Assembly (NCBI RefSeq): GCF_010667575.1
Contig: NZ_JAABNT010000006.1
Location: 179,140 to 243,139, forward strand
Direction: 5' to 3'
DNA: 64,000 nucleotides
DNA from: Sulfitobacter sediminilitoris
Lineage (GTDB): Bacteria > Pseudomonadota > Alphaproteobacteria > Rhodobacterales > Rhodobacteraceae
Part shown: in pieces, positions 54,088-62,946 of the stretch
Numbering within the stretch: position 1 is the first letter of the stretch
How the letters are laid out: each line of letters opens with the position of its first letter
Notes under the pieces: generated by a model
The model's input: the letters and a program-made list of their open reading frames with translations, nothing else
Database searches by the model: none
What the model was told of the DNA's origin: nothing
Made by a program: the position numbers and the translations under genes

Positions 54088-54891
54088 ATGCCCTCACTCT
54101 ATTTGCCCCACCACGAGGCCTTTGTCCGCTGGGATGAGGTCGGACAGGGCCAGCGCGTCGTGGTTTGGTTGCCTGGCATCGGGTTTCCTGCCCTTGGCAA
54201 TTTCCTCGGCGTCGTTACCGATCCGGCGCTGGCCCCGCTCCGCTCCATCCTGATCGATCCCTTGGGTGCCGGTCGCAGCACGCCCGTTGATGGGCTGTCC
54301 ATCCCCGATCACGCCGATGCGGTTGCAGCCGTGCTGGACCATTTGGGCGTCAGCCGCTGTTGTGCCGTCGGCTATTCGATGGGCGGCGCGATTGCGGCGG
54401 AACTGACGCTGCGCCGACCCGATCTGGTCGACAGGCTGATCCTGGCCGAAGGCAACCTGCTGACCGGTGGCGGCCCCGGCACACGCTATATGGCTGCGGT
54501 ATCAGCGCAGGAATTCGCGGACGAACGCCTGCCCGACATGCTGGGCGACCTGCACGAGGGCGCGATCAAGGGCGATGTGGTCGATGATTTCATATTGGCA
54601 AGCTGGGGACAGGTGGACCCAACCGCACTGCACGGGATGGCACGCGCCCTTGTCGCCATCAGACCCCAGCTTGAGGCCGAGGTGCTGGGCCTGAGCTTGC
54701 CACGCAGCTACATATTCGGCGCGCAGAACCTCGAAAACGTTGATGAGCGTATCGCCAAGAACCTGCCGGACCCAGAACGGCTTGAGGATGCCGGTTTCAC
54801 CGTCCATGCGCAGCAAGGCGCAGGTCACGAATTGATGCTAAAGGATCCGGCCGCCTTTACGGCGCTGATCACCCCGCTGCTAGCCCCATAG
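54088..54891 (+). CDS. Alpha/beta hydrolase
   Basis: 267 residues. The nucleophile elbow is GYSMGGAIAAELTLR; the oxyanion region is VVWLPGIGFPALGNFL, the acid lies after SYIFGAQNLENVDE and the terminal His in QGAGHELMLKDP. No signal peptide, so it is cytoplasmic. The substrate is unknown. The ATG at 54088 is better spaced from AAGGGGA than those further upstream. It is divergent from the aminotransferase and overlaps the convergent dgcA by 12 bp. Confidence 0.88.
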   Translation: MPSLYLPHHEAFVRWDEVGQGQRVVVWLPGIGFPALGNFLGVVTDPALAPLRSILIDPLGAGRSTPVDGLSIPDHADAVAAVLDHLGVSRCCAVGYSMGGAIAAELTLRRPDLVDRLILAEGNLLTGGGPGTRYMAAVSAQEFADERLPDMLGDLHEGAIKGDVVDDFILASWGQVDPTALHGMARALVAIRPQLEAEVLGLSLPRSYIFGAQNLENVDERIAKNLPDPERLEDAGFTVHAQQGAGHELMLKDPAAFTALITPLLAP

Positions 54892-55845
54892 CGCCGCATC
54901 GGGCGGATGCACGCCTGCATCGTCAAAGAGAAGCGGATGCTCCCGGTCTTCGGCAAGCAGGAGCGGGCCGTCAAGGTCCACGACCTTCGCACCCTGCGCC
55001 ACCAGCGTCGCCGGGGCCATCGCCAGCGATGAGCCAACCATGCAGCCAACCATCACCTCGTAGCCTTCCGCCAATGCCGCCGCCCGCAACTTTAGCGCTT
55101 CGGTCAGCCCGCCAGTCTTATCAAGCTTGATGTTGACGACATCGTACTTGCCCTTGAGCTTGGGCAGGCTGGCGCAGTCATGCGCGCTTTCATCGGCACA
55201 AACTGGTACCGGCCGCTCCATCCCGATCAACGCATCGTCCTCACCGGCAGGCAGGGGCTGCTCGACCAGTGCCACGCCAAGGCGTACCAAATGGGGTGCA
55301 AGATCGGCATAAACCTCCGCCGACCACCCCTCATTTGCATCCACGATAATGGTCGAAGTCGGCGCACCTGCACGTACTGCTTCGAGCCGGGGCATATCAT
55401 CCGGTGTGCCCAGCTTGATCTTCAAGAGCGGGCGATGCGCATTTTTCGCGGCTTGGGCCTGCATCTCGGCAGGTTCCGCCAATGACAGGGTATAGGCGGT
55501 AATCTCTGGGCCGGGCTCTGGCAGGCCTGCCAACTCCCAGACCCGTTTGCCAGTCGTCTTGGCCTGAAGATCCCACAAGGCGCAATCCACCGCGTTCCTT
55601 GCAGCCCCGGCGGGCAAAAGATCATACAGGTCATCGCGGGTGATCGTGCCACGCAGCCCTTCGATCTGCGCGGTCACGTTTTCGAGCGTCTCGCCGTATC
55701 GGGCATAGGGTACGCATTCGCCCCACCCTGTCACGCCTCCGTCAGTTACGCGAACCGTCAGCACTTTGGCTTCCGTCCGCGAGCCACGGGAAATGGTAAA
55801 GACCTGAGCCAGTCTGAACACGTCCGGCGTTACTTTGATAAGCAT
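54880..55845 (-). CDS. dgcA: N-acetyl-D-glutamate racemase DgcA (enolase superfamily, dipeptide-epimerase-like)
   Basis: 321 residues. The enolase-superfamily catalytic residues are all present: the KxK in LLKIKLGTPDD, metal ligands in IIVDANEGW, VEQPLP and VCADESAHD, and the opposing Lys in NIKLDKTGG. Such proteins are often labelled L-Ala-D/L-Glu epimerase. The adjacent dgcN gene makes the racemase role in the DgcN-DgcA D-glutamate pathway more likely: N-acetyl-D-Glu to N-acetyl-L-Glu. The start at 55845 has GAGGGG upstream. It lies 55 bp after dgcN. Confidence 0.87.
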   Translation of the reverse strand: MLIKVTPDVFRLAQVFTISRGSRTEAKVLTVRVTDGGVTGWGECVPYARYGETLENVTAQIEGLRGTITRDDLYDLLPAGAARNAVDCALWDLQAKTTGKRVWELAGLPEPGPEITAYTLSLAEPAEMQAQAAKNAHRPLLKIKLGTPDDMPRLEAVRAGAPTSTIIVDANEGWSAEVYADLAPHLVRLGVALVEQPLPAGEDDALIGMERPVPVCADESAHDCASLPKLKGKYDVVNIKLDKTGGLTEALKLRAAALAEGYEVMVGCMVGSSLAMAPATLVAQGAKVVDLDGPLLLAEDREHPLLFDDAGVHPPDAALWG

Positions 55846-55900
55846 AGCTGCCCCTCTTTTTGGCCGTATACACCGTCGGCGTTCTGAGCGCACACAGGTG

Positions 55901-56902
55901 TCAGAGGTTTGCCAGGGCATCCGCCAGACGCGCAGCACCCTGACGGAACGGATCGACCGTGGGCAACCCCATCTCGTCCTCCACCTTTGCCATGTAGGCA
56001 AGCGCGTCTTCTTCCGACAAATGCTGCGTGTTGATCGAGACACCGGCGACCTTGCAGCCTGCATTCGCAACCTTCGCCAATGTCAGAGCCAGATCGGCAA
56101 CTTCCTGAATAGAGGGCAGCGCATGATCAGGCAGACCGCGCATATGCGTACGGGTCGGCTCGTGACAGACGATCAGCGCATCAGGCTGACCGCCGTGGAT
56201 CAGTGCAAGTGTCACACCGGAATAGCTGATGTGATACAGGCTGCCCTGCCCTTCGATGATGTCCCAATGATCGGCATCATTGTCCGGGGTGAGGTATTCC
56301 ACCGCACCGGCCATGAAATCCGCGATCACCGCGTCCAGCGGGACACCGGAACCGGTGATCAGGATGCCCGTCTGTCCGGTTGCGCGGAAGGTGCTTTTCA
56401 TACCCTTCTCTTTCATCGCCTCATCCAGCGCCAGCGCCGTGTACATCTTGCCAAGCGAGCAATCGGTGCCAACGGCCAGCACCCGCTTGCCGCTGCGCTT
56501 TTTGCCATCCGCGATGGGATACTGCACGTTCGGCACCCGCACGTCGTGCAAGGTACCGCCGCTGACCTGAGAGGCCGCAACCAGATCACCTTCGTTAGCC
56601 AGAAGGTTATGAAGACCAGAAGCCAGATCATACCCCATGCCCAGCGCTTCGATCAGCACGTCTTTCCACGCCTGCGAGATCACACCGCCCCGGTTCGCAA
56701 CGCCGATAACCAGCGTCTTGGCACCAAGTTCCTTTGCCTCGGCCAATGTCAGGTCCTTGAGACCCACATCCGCCTTGCAGCCTTCCATGCGGAATTGCCC
56801 CACCGCGTTCTGCGGGCGCCAGTCCTTGATGCCCTGCGCAACTTTGGCGGCAAGCTGGTCAGGCGCATCGCCCAGGAAAAGCAGATATGGTGTTTCGATC
56901 AT
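55901..56902 (-). CDS. dgcN: N-acetyltransferase DgcN (DUF1611)
   Basis: 333 residues of the DUF1611 family. A P-loop-like motif is seen in AVGTDCSLGKMYTALAL; other conserved parts are KTLVIGVANRGGVISQAWKD, DHWDIIEGQGSLYHISYSGV and CHEPTRTHMRG. DgcN was described as an acetyltransferase acting on D-glutamate, with DgcA racemising the product. Gene order here (dgcN then dgcA) fits that pathway. The start at 56902 has AGGAG upstream. It is divergent from malyl-CoA lyase. Confidence 0.88.
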   Translation of the reverse strand: MIETPYLLFLGDAPDQLAAKVAQGIKDWRPQNAVGQFRMEGCKADVGLKDLTLAEAKELGAKTLVIGVANRGGVISQAWKDVLIEALGMGYDLASGLHNLLANEGDLVAASQVSGGTLHDVRVPNVQYPIADGKKRSGKRVLAVGTDCSLGKMYTALALDEAMKEKGMKSTFRATGQTGILITGSGVPLDAVIADFMAGAVEYLTPDNDADHWDIIEGQGSLYHISYSGVTLALIHGGQPDALIVCHEPTRTHMRGLPDHALPSIQEVADLALTLAKVANAGCKVAGVSINTQHLSEEDALAYMAKVEDEMGLPTVDPFRQGAARLADALANL

Positions 56903-56938
56903 GGCGCATGCTCCTGCAAAAAGATTCGCGTCATAATC

Positions 56939-57075
56939 GGCAAATTGTTTCGCAAGACCATTGCGATCTGCATGCAATTCAGTCGAAGTACGCAAAGATC
57001 GTGCGCAAAAATGATCATCTGAACAAAATTTTTGCACAGGTCTCTGGCGGAAGATGCTGCGCTTGCGAAATGGCG
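56939..57075. promoter_or_regulatory. CGCAAA-type repeats and inverted repeat between dgcN and mcl1
   Basis: The 251-bp divergent region holds several copies of a CGCAAA/TTTGCG-like word (TTTCGCAAG near 56949, ACGCAAAG near 56990, CTTGCGAAA near 57063). It also has a long inverted repeat, TGCGCAAAAAT (57002-57012) with ATTTTTGCACA (57028-57038), 10 of 11 bases matching. This is what a multi-site regulator operator looks like. Regulators of the RamB/ScfR type bind TTTGCAA-like sites, but the match is only suggestive. Confidence 0.45.
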
Positions 57076-57153
57076 CTTGCAGCATCTCACGCAATTTAAT
57101 ACCTGCATCACATCAGAAATTCGCAATAATCTTTCGCCCAAGGACCGCATGCC

Positions 57154-58110
57154 ATGTCATTTCGCATCCAACCCGCCGCCCCCGCCCGCCCAAACCGCTG
57201 CCAGCTCTTTGGCCCCGGCTCCCGCCCCGCGATTTTCGAGAAAATGGCAGGCTCCGCCGCGGATGTAATCAACCTTGATCTGGAAGATTCCGTGGCCCCG
57301 TCTGACAAGGACAGCGCCCGCGCCAATGTGATCGAAGCCATCGGCAACGTAGATTGGGGAAACAAAACGCTTTCAGTGCGCATCAATGGTCTGGACAGCC
57401 CATACTGGTACCGCGACGTGGTTGACCTGCTGGAAAACGCCAGCGAGCGGCTGGACCAGATCATGATTCCGAAAGTCGGCAATGCGTCGGACGTTTACGC
57501 CGTAGATGCGCTGGTGACTTCTATCGAGGCTGCCAAGGGCCGCAAAAAGAAGATCGCCTTCGAGGTCATCATCGAATCCGCGGCAGGCATCGCCCACGTG
57601 GAAGAGATCGCCGCGTCGTCACCCCGTCTAGAAGCGATGAGCCTCGGAGCTGCGGATTTTGCCGCCTCCATGGGCATGCAAACCACCGGTATCGGCGGCA
57701 CGCAGGAAAACTACTACATGCACCACGCGGGCAAGAACTACTGGTCTGACCCTTGGCATTGGGCGCAGTCGGCCATCGTCGCGGCCTGCCGCACCCATGG
57801 CGTCATGCCTGTTGACGGCCCGTTCGGTGATTTCTCAGACGACGAAGGGTTCCGTGCGCAGGCGCGTCGCTCGGCCACGCTGGGAATGGTTGGCAAATGG
57901 GCCATCCATCCCAAGCAGGTTGCCCTGTCGAACGAGGTGTTCACACCATCGGAGGAAGCTGTGACCGAAGCGCGCGAGATTTTGGCAGCCATGGAAGAGG
58001 CCAAGGCCAAGGGCGAGGGAGCAACGGTGTACAAGGGCCGCCTTGTGGACATCGCCAGCATCAAGCAAGCCGAAGTGATCGTCCGTCAGTCAGAGATGAT
58101 TGCGGGCTGA
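57154..58110 (+). CDS. mcl1: L-malyl-CoA/beta-methylmalyl-CoA lyase
   Basis: 318 residues of the CitE-like family. PARPNRCQLFGPGSRPAIFE, then VINLDLEDSVAPSDKDSAR (metal Asp/Glu), IAFEVIIESAAGIAHVEEIA and the MQTTGIGGTQENYYMHH stretch are diagnostic for Mcl1. It cleaves malyl-CoA to glyoxylate and acetyl-CoA and beta-methylmalyl-CoA to glyoxylate and propionyl-CoA, as in the ethylmalonyl-CoA route. It is divergent from dgcN and followed by hairpins. Confidence 0.95.
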   Translation: MSFRIQPAAPARPNRCQLFGPGSRPAIFEKMAGSAADVINLDLEDSVAPSDKDSARANVIEAIGNVDWGNKTLSVRINGLDSPYWYRDVVDLLENASERLDQIMIPKVGNASDVYAVDALVTSIEAAKGRKKKIAFEVIIESAAGIAHVEEIAASSPRLEAMSLGAADFAASMGMQTTGIGGTQENYYMHHAGKNYWSDPWHWAQSAIVAACRTHGVMPVDGPFGDFSDDEGFRAQARRSATLGMVGKWAIHPKQVALSNEVFTPSEEAVTEAREILAAMEEAKAKGEGATVYKGRLVDIASIKQAEVIVRQSEMIAG

Positions 58111-58115
58111 TTTCC

Positions 58116-58160
58116 GATCACTTGCGTGATCTGACAGGCGCGGGGCCAACGCCCCGCGCT
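58116..58160 (+). terminator. Two tandem hairpins after mcl1
   Basis: GATCAC/GTGATC (58116-58131) and GCGCGGGGC/GCCCCGCGC (58138-58159, loop of 4) follow the stop. The second is a perfect 9-bp GC stem but lacks a T-run. The strong stems still suggest transcript ending or 3' protection. Confidence 0.5.
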
Positions 58161-58283
58161 TCGCGTAACACATCGGCGCTTCCGACGACTTCGCTGTATT
58201 ATCCGTTCAAAATGCGCTGACGCGCCGATTGCATTGCACGATCGCCCACGCCATATATGGCGGACGCAACGGCGGAGTGACCG

Positions 58284-59246
58284 ATGACCCAATACCTCGA
58301 TTTTGAAAAGCCTCTGGCGGAGATTGAAGGCAAAGCCGAAGAGCTGCGCGCACTGGCCCGTGCGAACGAGGAAATGGACATCAAGGACGAGGCCAAAGCG
58401 CTGGATGAAAAAGCCGCAAAGCTGCTCGATGAGCTTTATGGCAACCTCACGCCATGGCGGAAATGTCAGGTCGCGCGGCATCCGGAACGCCCCCATTGCA
58501 AAGACTATATCGAAGCATTGTTCACCGAGTACACACCCTTGGCCGGTGACCGGAACTTTGCCGATGACCTTGCGGTGATGGGCGGATTGGCCCGCTTCAA
58601 CGACCAACCGGTGGTGGTGATCGGCCACGAAAAAGGCAACGATACGAAATCCCGCATCGAGCGTAATTTCGGCATGGCCCGGCCCGAAGGTTATCGCAAG
58701 GCCGTGCGCCTGATGGAACTGGCCAGCAAATTCGGCCTGCCTGTCATTACGCTGGTGGACACGCCCGGTGCCTACCCCGGCAAGGGCGCAGAAGAGCGCG
58801 GCCAGTCAGAAGCCATCGCCCGCTCGACCGAGAAGTGTCTGCAGATTGGTGTACCGTTGGTCAGCGTGATCATCGGTGAAGGCGGTTCGGGCGGGGCTGT
58901 TGCCTTTGCCACTGCGAACCGGGTCGCGATGATGGAACACTCCGTCTATTCCGTCATCACGCCCGAAGGCTGTGCATCGATCCTGTGGAAGGATTCGGAA
59001 AAAATGCGTGAGGCCGCCGAAGCGATGCGTCTGACCGCCGATGACCTGCGCAAGCTGGGGGTCACGGACCGGATCATTCCCGAACCAAAAGGTGGGGCAC
59101 ACCGGAACGCGGACGCCGCAATTGCCTCGGTCCGCACCGCGATCGAAGAAATGCTGAAAGAACTGGACGGCAAGGACGCGAAATCGCTTATTGCCGACCG
59201 CCGCCGCAAGTACCTCGACATGGGCGACAAGGGGCTTGCGGCCTAA
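58284..59246 (+). CDS. accA: Acetyl-CoA carboxylase carboxyltransferase subunit alpha
   Basis: 320 residues. It begins [20 protein letters not shown] and contains the carboxyltransferase core: [40 protein letters not shown] and [20 protein letters not shown]. It provides malonyl-CoA for fatty acid synthesis together with AccB, AccC and AccD, which are elsewhere. The gene stands alone and its end overlaps the convergent acetyltransferase gene by 4 bp. Confidence 0.97.
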   Translation: MTQYLDFEKPLAEIEGKAEELRALARANEEMDIKDEAKALDEKAAKLLDELYGNLTPWRKCQVARHPERPHCKDYIEALFTEYTPLAGDRNFADDLAVMGGLARFNDQPVVVIGHEKGNDTKSRIERNFGMARPEGYRKAVRLMELASKFGLPVITLVDTPGAYPGKGAEERGQSEAIARSTEKCLQIGVPLVSVIIGEGGSGGAVAFATANRVAMMEHSVYSVITPEGCASILWKDSEKMREAAEAMRLTADDLRKLGVTDRIIPEPKGGAHRNADAAIASVRTAIEEMLKELDGKDAKSLIADRRRKYLDMGDKGLAA

Positions 59247-59701
59247 GCCTCGAACTTGATCCGAAAGCGAGGACCGGGAGGCGGCAAAGGTTCGAAGCCA
59301 GCGGCGCGGTAGAGCTCTGCGGCCGTTTTGTTATCGGGGTGGGTGCCTACGGTCATAAACCGGCAACCCATCGCTTTGCTTCGCTCAAGCGATGCGTCAA
59401 TCAGCGCGCGTCCTACACCGTTGCCCCGTTGGTCCTCAGCAACAAACAGATGGTGCATATCCACACCCCGCACGCCGAACTGCAGCTGTGCCAGCGGACA
59501 AAGGCCAGCATAGCCGACCAACCTGCCCTGCGCCTCGGCCACCGGCAGTATCAGCCATGGCGCATCACCCAATGCGTCCCGCCTCAGCGATTCAAGGGTT
59601 ATGGTCGGCGTATCATCGTGGTGAGCCGCCAGCGCCTTGATCATCTCAAGTACAGCAGGCAGGTCGTTTTCTGCGACGGATCGAATGTTCAGATCATTCA
59701 T
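59243..59701 (-). CDS. GNAT family N-acetyltransferase
   Basis: 152 residues. Motif B/A region: [20 protein letters not shown] (acetyl-CoA pyrophosphate loop RGNGVG) and [20 protein letters not shown] at the C-terminus. The substrate is unknown. The ATG at 59701 has AGGAG upstream and is preferred to the ATG at 59758, whose extra codons look intergenic. Convergent with accA. Confidence 0.9.
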   Translation of the reverse strand: MNDLNIRSVAENDLPAVLEMIKALAAHHDDTPTITLESLRRDALGDAPWLILPVAEAQGRLVGYAGLCPLAQLQFGVRGVDMHHLFVAEDQRGNGVGRALIDASLERSKAMGCRFMTVGTHPDNKTAAELYRAAGFEPLPPPGPRFRIKFEA

Positions 59702-59928
59702 GAGTTTTCTCCTAGCCGCGCACCAGAAACGAAAAAACCGCCCAAGGTGGCGGCGCATTTCGGTTGGGAATAGGGAAAGGGCCGCGTTCAGGGAAAGCGG
59801 CGATAATAGATGCTATGAATGGCCATGGTCATATCGTGAAACATGGTAAAAACCGGGTTTGCCGTCAATTTATTTTACGCTTCGATATGCTGCGACGACC
59901 CTGAGGGCAAGCGAACTGCGCGCTGGGA

Positions 59929-60579
59929 TCAGCTTGCCAACATCCGCAACCCCTGCGTCACGTCTGACCGCACAGCAAGCCTGAGGCCCGGTTCATCGCC
60001 CGCTTTCAACGCAGCGATGATCAGGCGGTGAAACTGGGGCGGTTCTGTCCGGCGCAGCCGACCATAAAGCGCGCGCATCGTCGGCCCCATCTGTAACCAG
60101 ACTGTCTCGGCCATGGCCAGCATCGCAGGTGCCTGCGCGCGAAGGTAAAGCGTGCGATGGAACTCCAGATTTGTGCGAATGTAGCTTACCGCATCCCCGC
60201 GCTGCACCGCTTCGGCGATGACCGCGTTGATGGTCTGCATCCGCTCAATCAACGCCATATGCGCCCGCGGTAAGGCGCGGCTCGCCAGTTCCACCTCGAT
60301 CAGCGCACGTAACGCCGCCAGCTCCTCAATCCGCTCATTGCTCAATTCCGGCGTCGAAATTCGGCCTGACGTGGACATCGTAAGCGCCCCCTCGGCAGCC
60401 AGACGGCGCACCGATTCCCGCGCAGGTGTCATCGAGACACCGTAGTTCTTGCCAATGCCTCGCAACGTCAGCGCCTGGCCCGGCGGCAGATCACCATGCA
60501 TGATACGACTGCGCAGATCGCGGTAGACGCGGTCATGGGCAACAGATGTTGCTTCGGTCGGGCGGGCGGCAAGGGTCAT
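59929..60579 (-). CDS. GntR-family transcriptional regulator (FadR subfamily)
   Basis: About 216 residues. The N-terminal winged HTH (HDRVYRDLRSRIMHGDLPPG, GVSMTPARESVRRLAAEGAL) is followed by an all-helical FCD ligand domain (LRALIEVELASRALPRAH, TNLEFHRTLYLRAQAPAM). FCD regulators usually sense organic acids. An in-frame TTG at 60615 could extend it by 12 codons. It is not next to an obvious target operon; the orphan lysine-rich gene lies upstream in the opposite direction. Confidence 0.9.
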   Translation of the reverse strand: MTLAARPTEATSVAHDRVYRDLRSRIMHGDLPPGQALTLRGIGKNYGVSMTPARESVRRLAAEGALTMSTSGRISTPELSNERIEELAALRALIEVELASRALPRAHMALIERMQTINAVIAEAVQRGDAVSYIRTNLEFHRTLYLRAQAPAMLAMAETVWLQMGPTMRALYGRLRRTEPPQFHRLIIAALKAGDEPGLRLAVRSDVTQGLRMLAS

Positions 60580-60912
60580 GGACCCACTTGTGATCACAAC
60601 AGCCCCCAGCGTCAATCGCTCTGTTCGGGAAAAGGTTTCAGACTGTAAAGGCTTGAAGCGTCGATAAACAGACCGCTAGCATCTTGCCCAAGGCGAAATT
60701 TTTGGCCTTGAACATCTGTTTGTAAAGAAAACCTTTTCGCTGGAATGCCAGCCTCGACAAGTCGGCCTCAATTTCAGATGCCCGATTTTCATCTTGGGAG
60801 AACGTCGAAAAGGAGGTCGACGGCCCCTTCACATCATATTCTGCAGCACGGTCCGATAGAGGTGCATCACCTCTTGGCGGTCTCGCTGAATCAATTCAAA
60901 GGAGTTCTCTTC
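60580..60912. other. 333-bp intergenic region before the orphan lysine-rich gene
   Basis: AT-richer than the flanks (for example AAGAAAACCTTTTCGC near 60726) and without a coding frame of recognisable family. It ends in a strong RBS (AAAGGAG) for the 60913 gene. It probably holds that gene's promoter; no specific box stands out. Confidence 0.5.
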
Positions 60913-61434
60913 ATGGCAAGCGCATGGAAAGAAGATACCACCAAAGCGAAGATTTGCGTCAACGGCAAGAAAACATCGCCACTCAAGTTCAAACCTATGC
61001 CTCACAAGAACAAGCTCGTGGCCAAAGCCAAAGCTCATAACGTATACTCTGGACAGGACCGCACGACGATCAAGATCAAACAGCCAGAGGGCGTGTACGA
61101 GATCAAATTCGGGATTGTCTGGAAGGCCGATCAAAAAGTCAAAGGCGTCAAGAAAAATCCGCTGCCACCGGATTGCCCCCTTGATTCTGTTGCAGAATTT
61201 ACGGAGCTGAGGATTTTCGTCGAATCCGTCAAATTACCGATACTGCATACCTGCGAGGTGATCGCAGGGCTCAACCGCGTCAAGAATTACGGATCAAAAA
61301 CCGATATGGATCCGGTCGCCATGCTGGACATCGATATCAAAACCGGCTCGATGGTTCCGGGCACGAAATGGGTATCGCATCTGAAGTGCGCTGACGTTTA
61401 TAGCTTGAGTGGTAAGGTCAGGAACTTCAAATAG
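60913..61434 (+). CDS. Lysine-rich protein of unknown function (173 aa)
   Basis: The ATG has AAAGGAG at good spacing. The product is rich in lysine and threonine (WKEDTTKAKICVNGKKTS, MPHKNKLVAKAKAH), with beta-type segments later (GVYEIKFGIVWKADQKVKGV; MLDIDIKTGSMVPGTKWVSH) and several cysteines. There is no signal peptide or membrane helix. I do not recognise a family. Codon use is less GC-rich at third positions than in neighbouring genes, which hints at acquisition. It ends 17 bp from the convergent DUF45 gene. Confidence 0.65.
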   Translation: MASAWKEDTTKAKICVNGKKTSPLKFKPMPHKNKLVAKAKAHNVYSGQDRTTIKIKQPEGVYEIKFGIVWKADQKVKGVKKNPLPPDCPLDSVAEFTELRIFVESVKLPILHTCEVIAGLNRVKNYGSKTDMDPVAMLDIDIKTGSMVPGTKWVSHLKCADVYSLSGKVRNFK

Positions 61435-61451
61435 GGCACTTCAGCACCAAC

Positions 61452-62138
61452 CTAGAACCGGTACCGGTGCAACGCGTTCCCTTCCGTCCGCAGCCATTTG
61501 CGCGGAGCAGCATAGGGGCCGTAAATCCGCTCAACCCCGGCCCAGAAGGCTGCGGAATGGTTCATCTCTGCCAGATGCGCGACTTCGTGGGCGGCGACGT
61601 AGTCCAGCACCTCAGGCGGGGTCATGATCAAACGCCATGAGAACATCAGCGCCCCATCGCTGGTGCACGATCCCCAGCGCGAGCGTGTGTCGCGCATGGT
61701 GATCCGGGCATAGGGCCTTCCCAGCCGCGCGGCGTAGTCATCGCAGGCGCCTGCCAACCTGTCCCGCGCCACCTCTTTCAGATATGCTCCCAGCCGCGCG
61801 CCTACGCGTTCGGCTGATCCGGGCACCGCAATCTCATCTTGGCCCAGTTGCACTTTCCGGCCCTGCCCCTGTACGACCTGCAACAACCGCCCACCCAGCG
61901 GCAGTTCAGTCCCGATGCCAACGCTGACGTCCTCGCCGCGCTCTGACAGATGCTTGCGAATCCATGGCTCTTTCGACTGCGCGAAAGCCAACGCCTCTCG
62001 CTGTGCCAGCCGTTTCGGCATGGTCAGGGTCACGCGGCCATCAAGCTGCGAAATCCTTAACGATATCCGCTTGGCCCGCGCGGAACGACGCAGGATCAAG
62101 GGGATTGGAGGATCACCGGGCAGAAAGGTATCACTCAT
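61452..62138 (-). CDS. M48-type metallopeptidase, DUF45/YgjP family
   Basis: 228 residues. The zinc motif is HEVAHLAEMNHSAAFW, with the second part WGSCTSDGALMFSWRLIM and the N-terminal ARAKRISLRISQLDGRVTLT typical of the YgjP/SprT-like group. It is predicted to be a cytoplasmic zinc peptidase; its substrates are unknown. It is divergent from the TIGR02300 gene. Confidence 0.92.
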   Translation of the reverse strand: MSDTFLPGDPPIPLILRRSARAKRISLRISQLDGRVTLTMPKRLAQREALAFAQSKEPWIRKHLSERGEDVSVGIGTELPLGGRLLQVVQGQGRKVQLGQDEIAVPGSAERVGARLGAYLKEVARDRLAGACDDYAARLGRPYARITMRDTRSRWGSCTSDGALMFSWRLIMTPPEVLDYVAAHEVAHLAEMNHSAAFWAGVERIYGPYAAPRKWLRTEGNALHRYRF

Positions 62139-62249
62139 GCGGGTCTACTCATCGGGGCGCTCAAGCTAAAGCCTTTGACAGTGCCCACTTCATATGGCAC
62201 TTGCCCTGAATCATCTACACGCAAACGCTAATTCAAGAAGGGGTATTTC

Positions 62250-62582
62250 ATGCCCAAGGAAGAATGGGGAACCAAACGCCTGTGTCCGACGACAGGCAAG
62301 CGGTTCTATGACCTGAATAAAGATCCCATCGTCAGCCCCTACACCGGCGAAGTGCTGGAAGTGGACGCATCCAAATCACGCATGATCGCGGCGGATGCCG
62401 AGGATGCGGCGACAGCCAAGGCCAAGAAGGACGAAGTTGAAGAGGATGTAATCCTCGACGATGACGACGATGATGTGGATGTCGATCTGGATGATGATAT
62501 CCTGGACGATGACGACGACGATGATGATACAGTGCCACTGGATGACATCGCTGACGTGGCATCGGACGACGACGACAATTAA
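62250..62582 (+). CDS. TIGR02300 (FYDLN acid) family protein
   Basis: 110 residues. The N-terminal ribbon reads WGTKRLCPTTGKRFYDLNKD and contains the FYDLN motif and a Cys. The C-terminus is a long run of aspartate (DDDDD stretches, with VPLDDIADVASDD), giving a very acidic protein. The family is common in alphaproteobacteria and has no known role. It is followed after about 90 bp by tRNA-Ala. Confidence 0.93.
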   Translation: MPKEEWGTKRLCPTTGKRFYDLNKDPIVSPYTGEVLEVDASKSRMIAADAEDAATAKAKKDEVEEDVILDDDDDDVDVDLDDDILDDDDDDDDTVPLDDIADVASDDDDN

Positions 62583-62669
62583 AATCGGCACGGGCGGGAG
62601 TGGTTTTTGCTTGATCCCGCCCGGCGATGCGCTTAATCACGCGCCACCTACCCGAGGTTTCACCTCAAT

Positions 62670-62745
62670 GGGGCATTAGCTCAGCTGGGAGAGCGCCTGC
62701 ATGGCATGCAGGAGGTCAGCGGTTCGATCCCGCTATGCTCCACCA
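62670..62745 (+). tRNA. tRNA-Ala (anticodon GGC)
   Basis: 76 nt with the encoded CCA. The acceptor pairs GGGGCAT with ATGCTCC. D-arm GCTCAGCTGGGAGAGC, anticodon stem CCTGC/GCAGG with loop ATGGCAT (anticodon GGC), and T-arm AGCGG-TTCGATC-CCGCT are all complete. tRNA 3' ends are common integration sites, and the DNA beyond this one changes character. Confidence 0.97.
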
Positions 62746-62946
62746 AATCCCCACCTTAAGCACCTGTTTCAAAATAATATTTTGATTACAGCCTGTATCT
62801 ATACCTTGTTTTCTACCATGTTCGCAGTGTGAGTGGCGCGAATTTACGGTTAGATCGAAGCTCTGTTCCAGCTCTGGTCGACGACTGCTCGCGACTCACT
62901 TTGCTCTTGCATATGCTTCTGGCCGAGAAACCGCCTCGTTTTCTGT

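Noticed and set aside
55835..57022. Forward open frame of 395 codons
   Set aside because: Antisense to dgcN, which is well supported. His/Gln/Arg-rich translation typical of a shadow.
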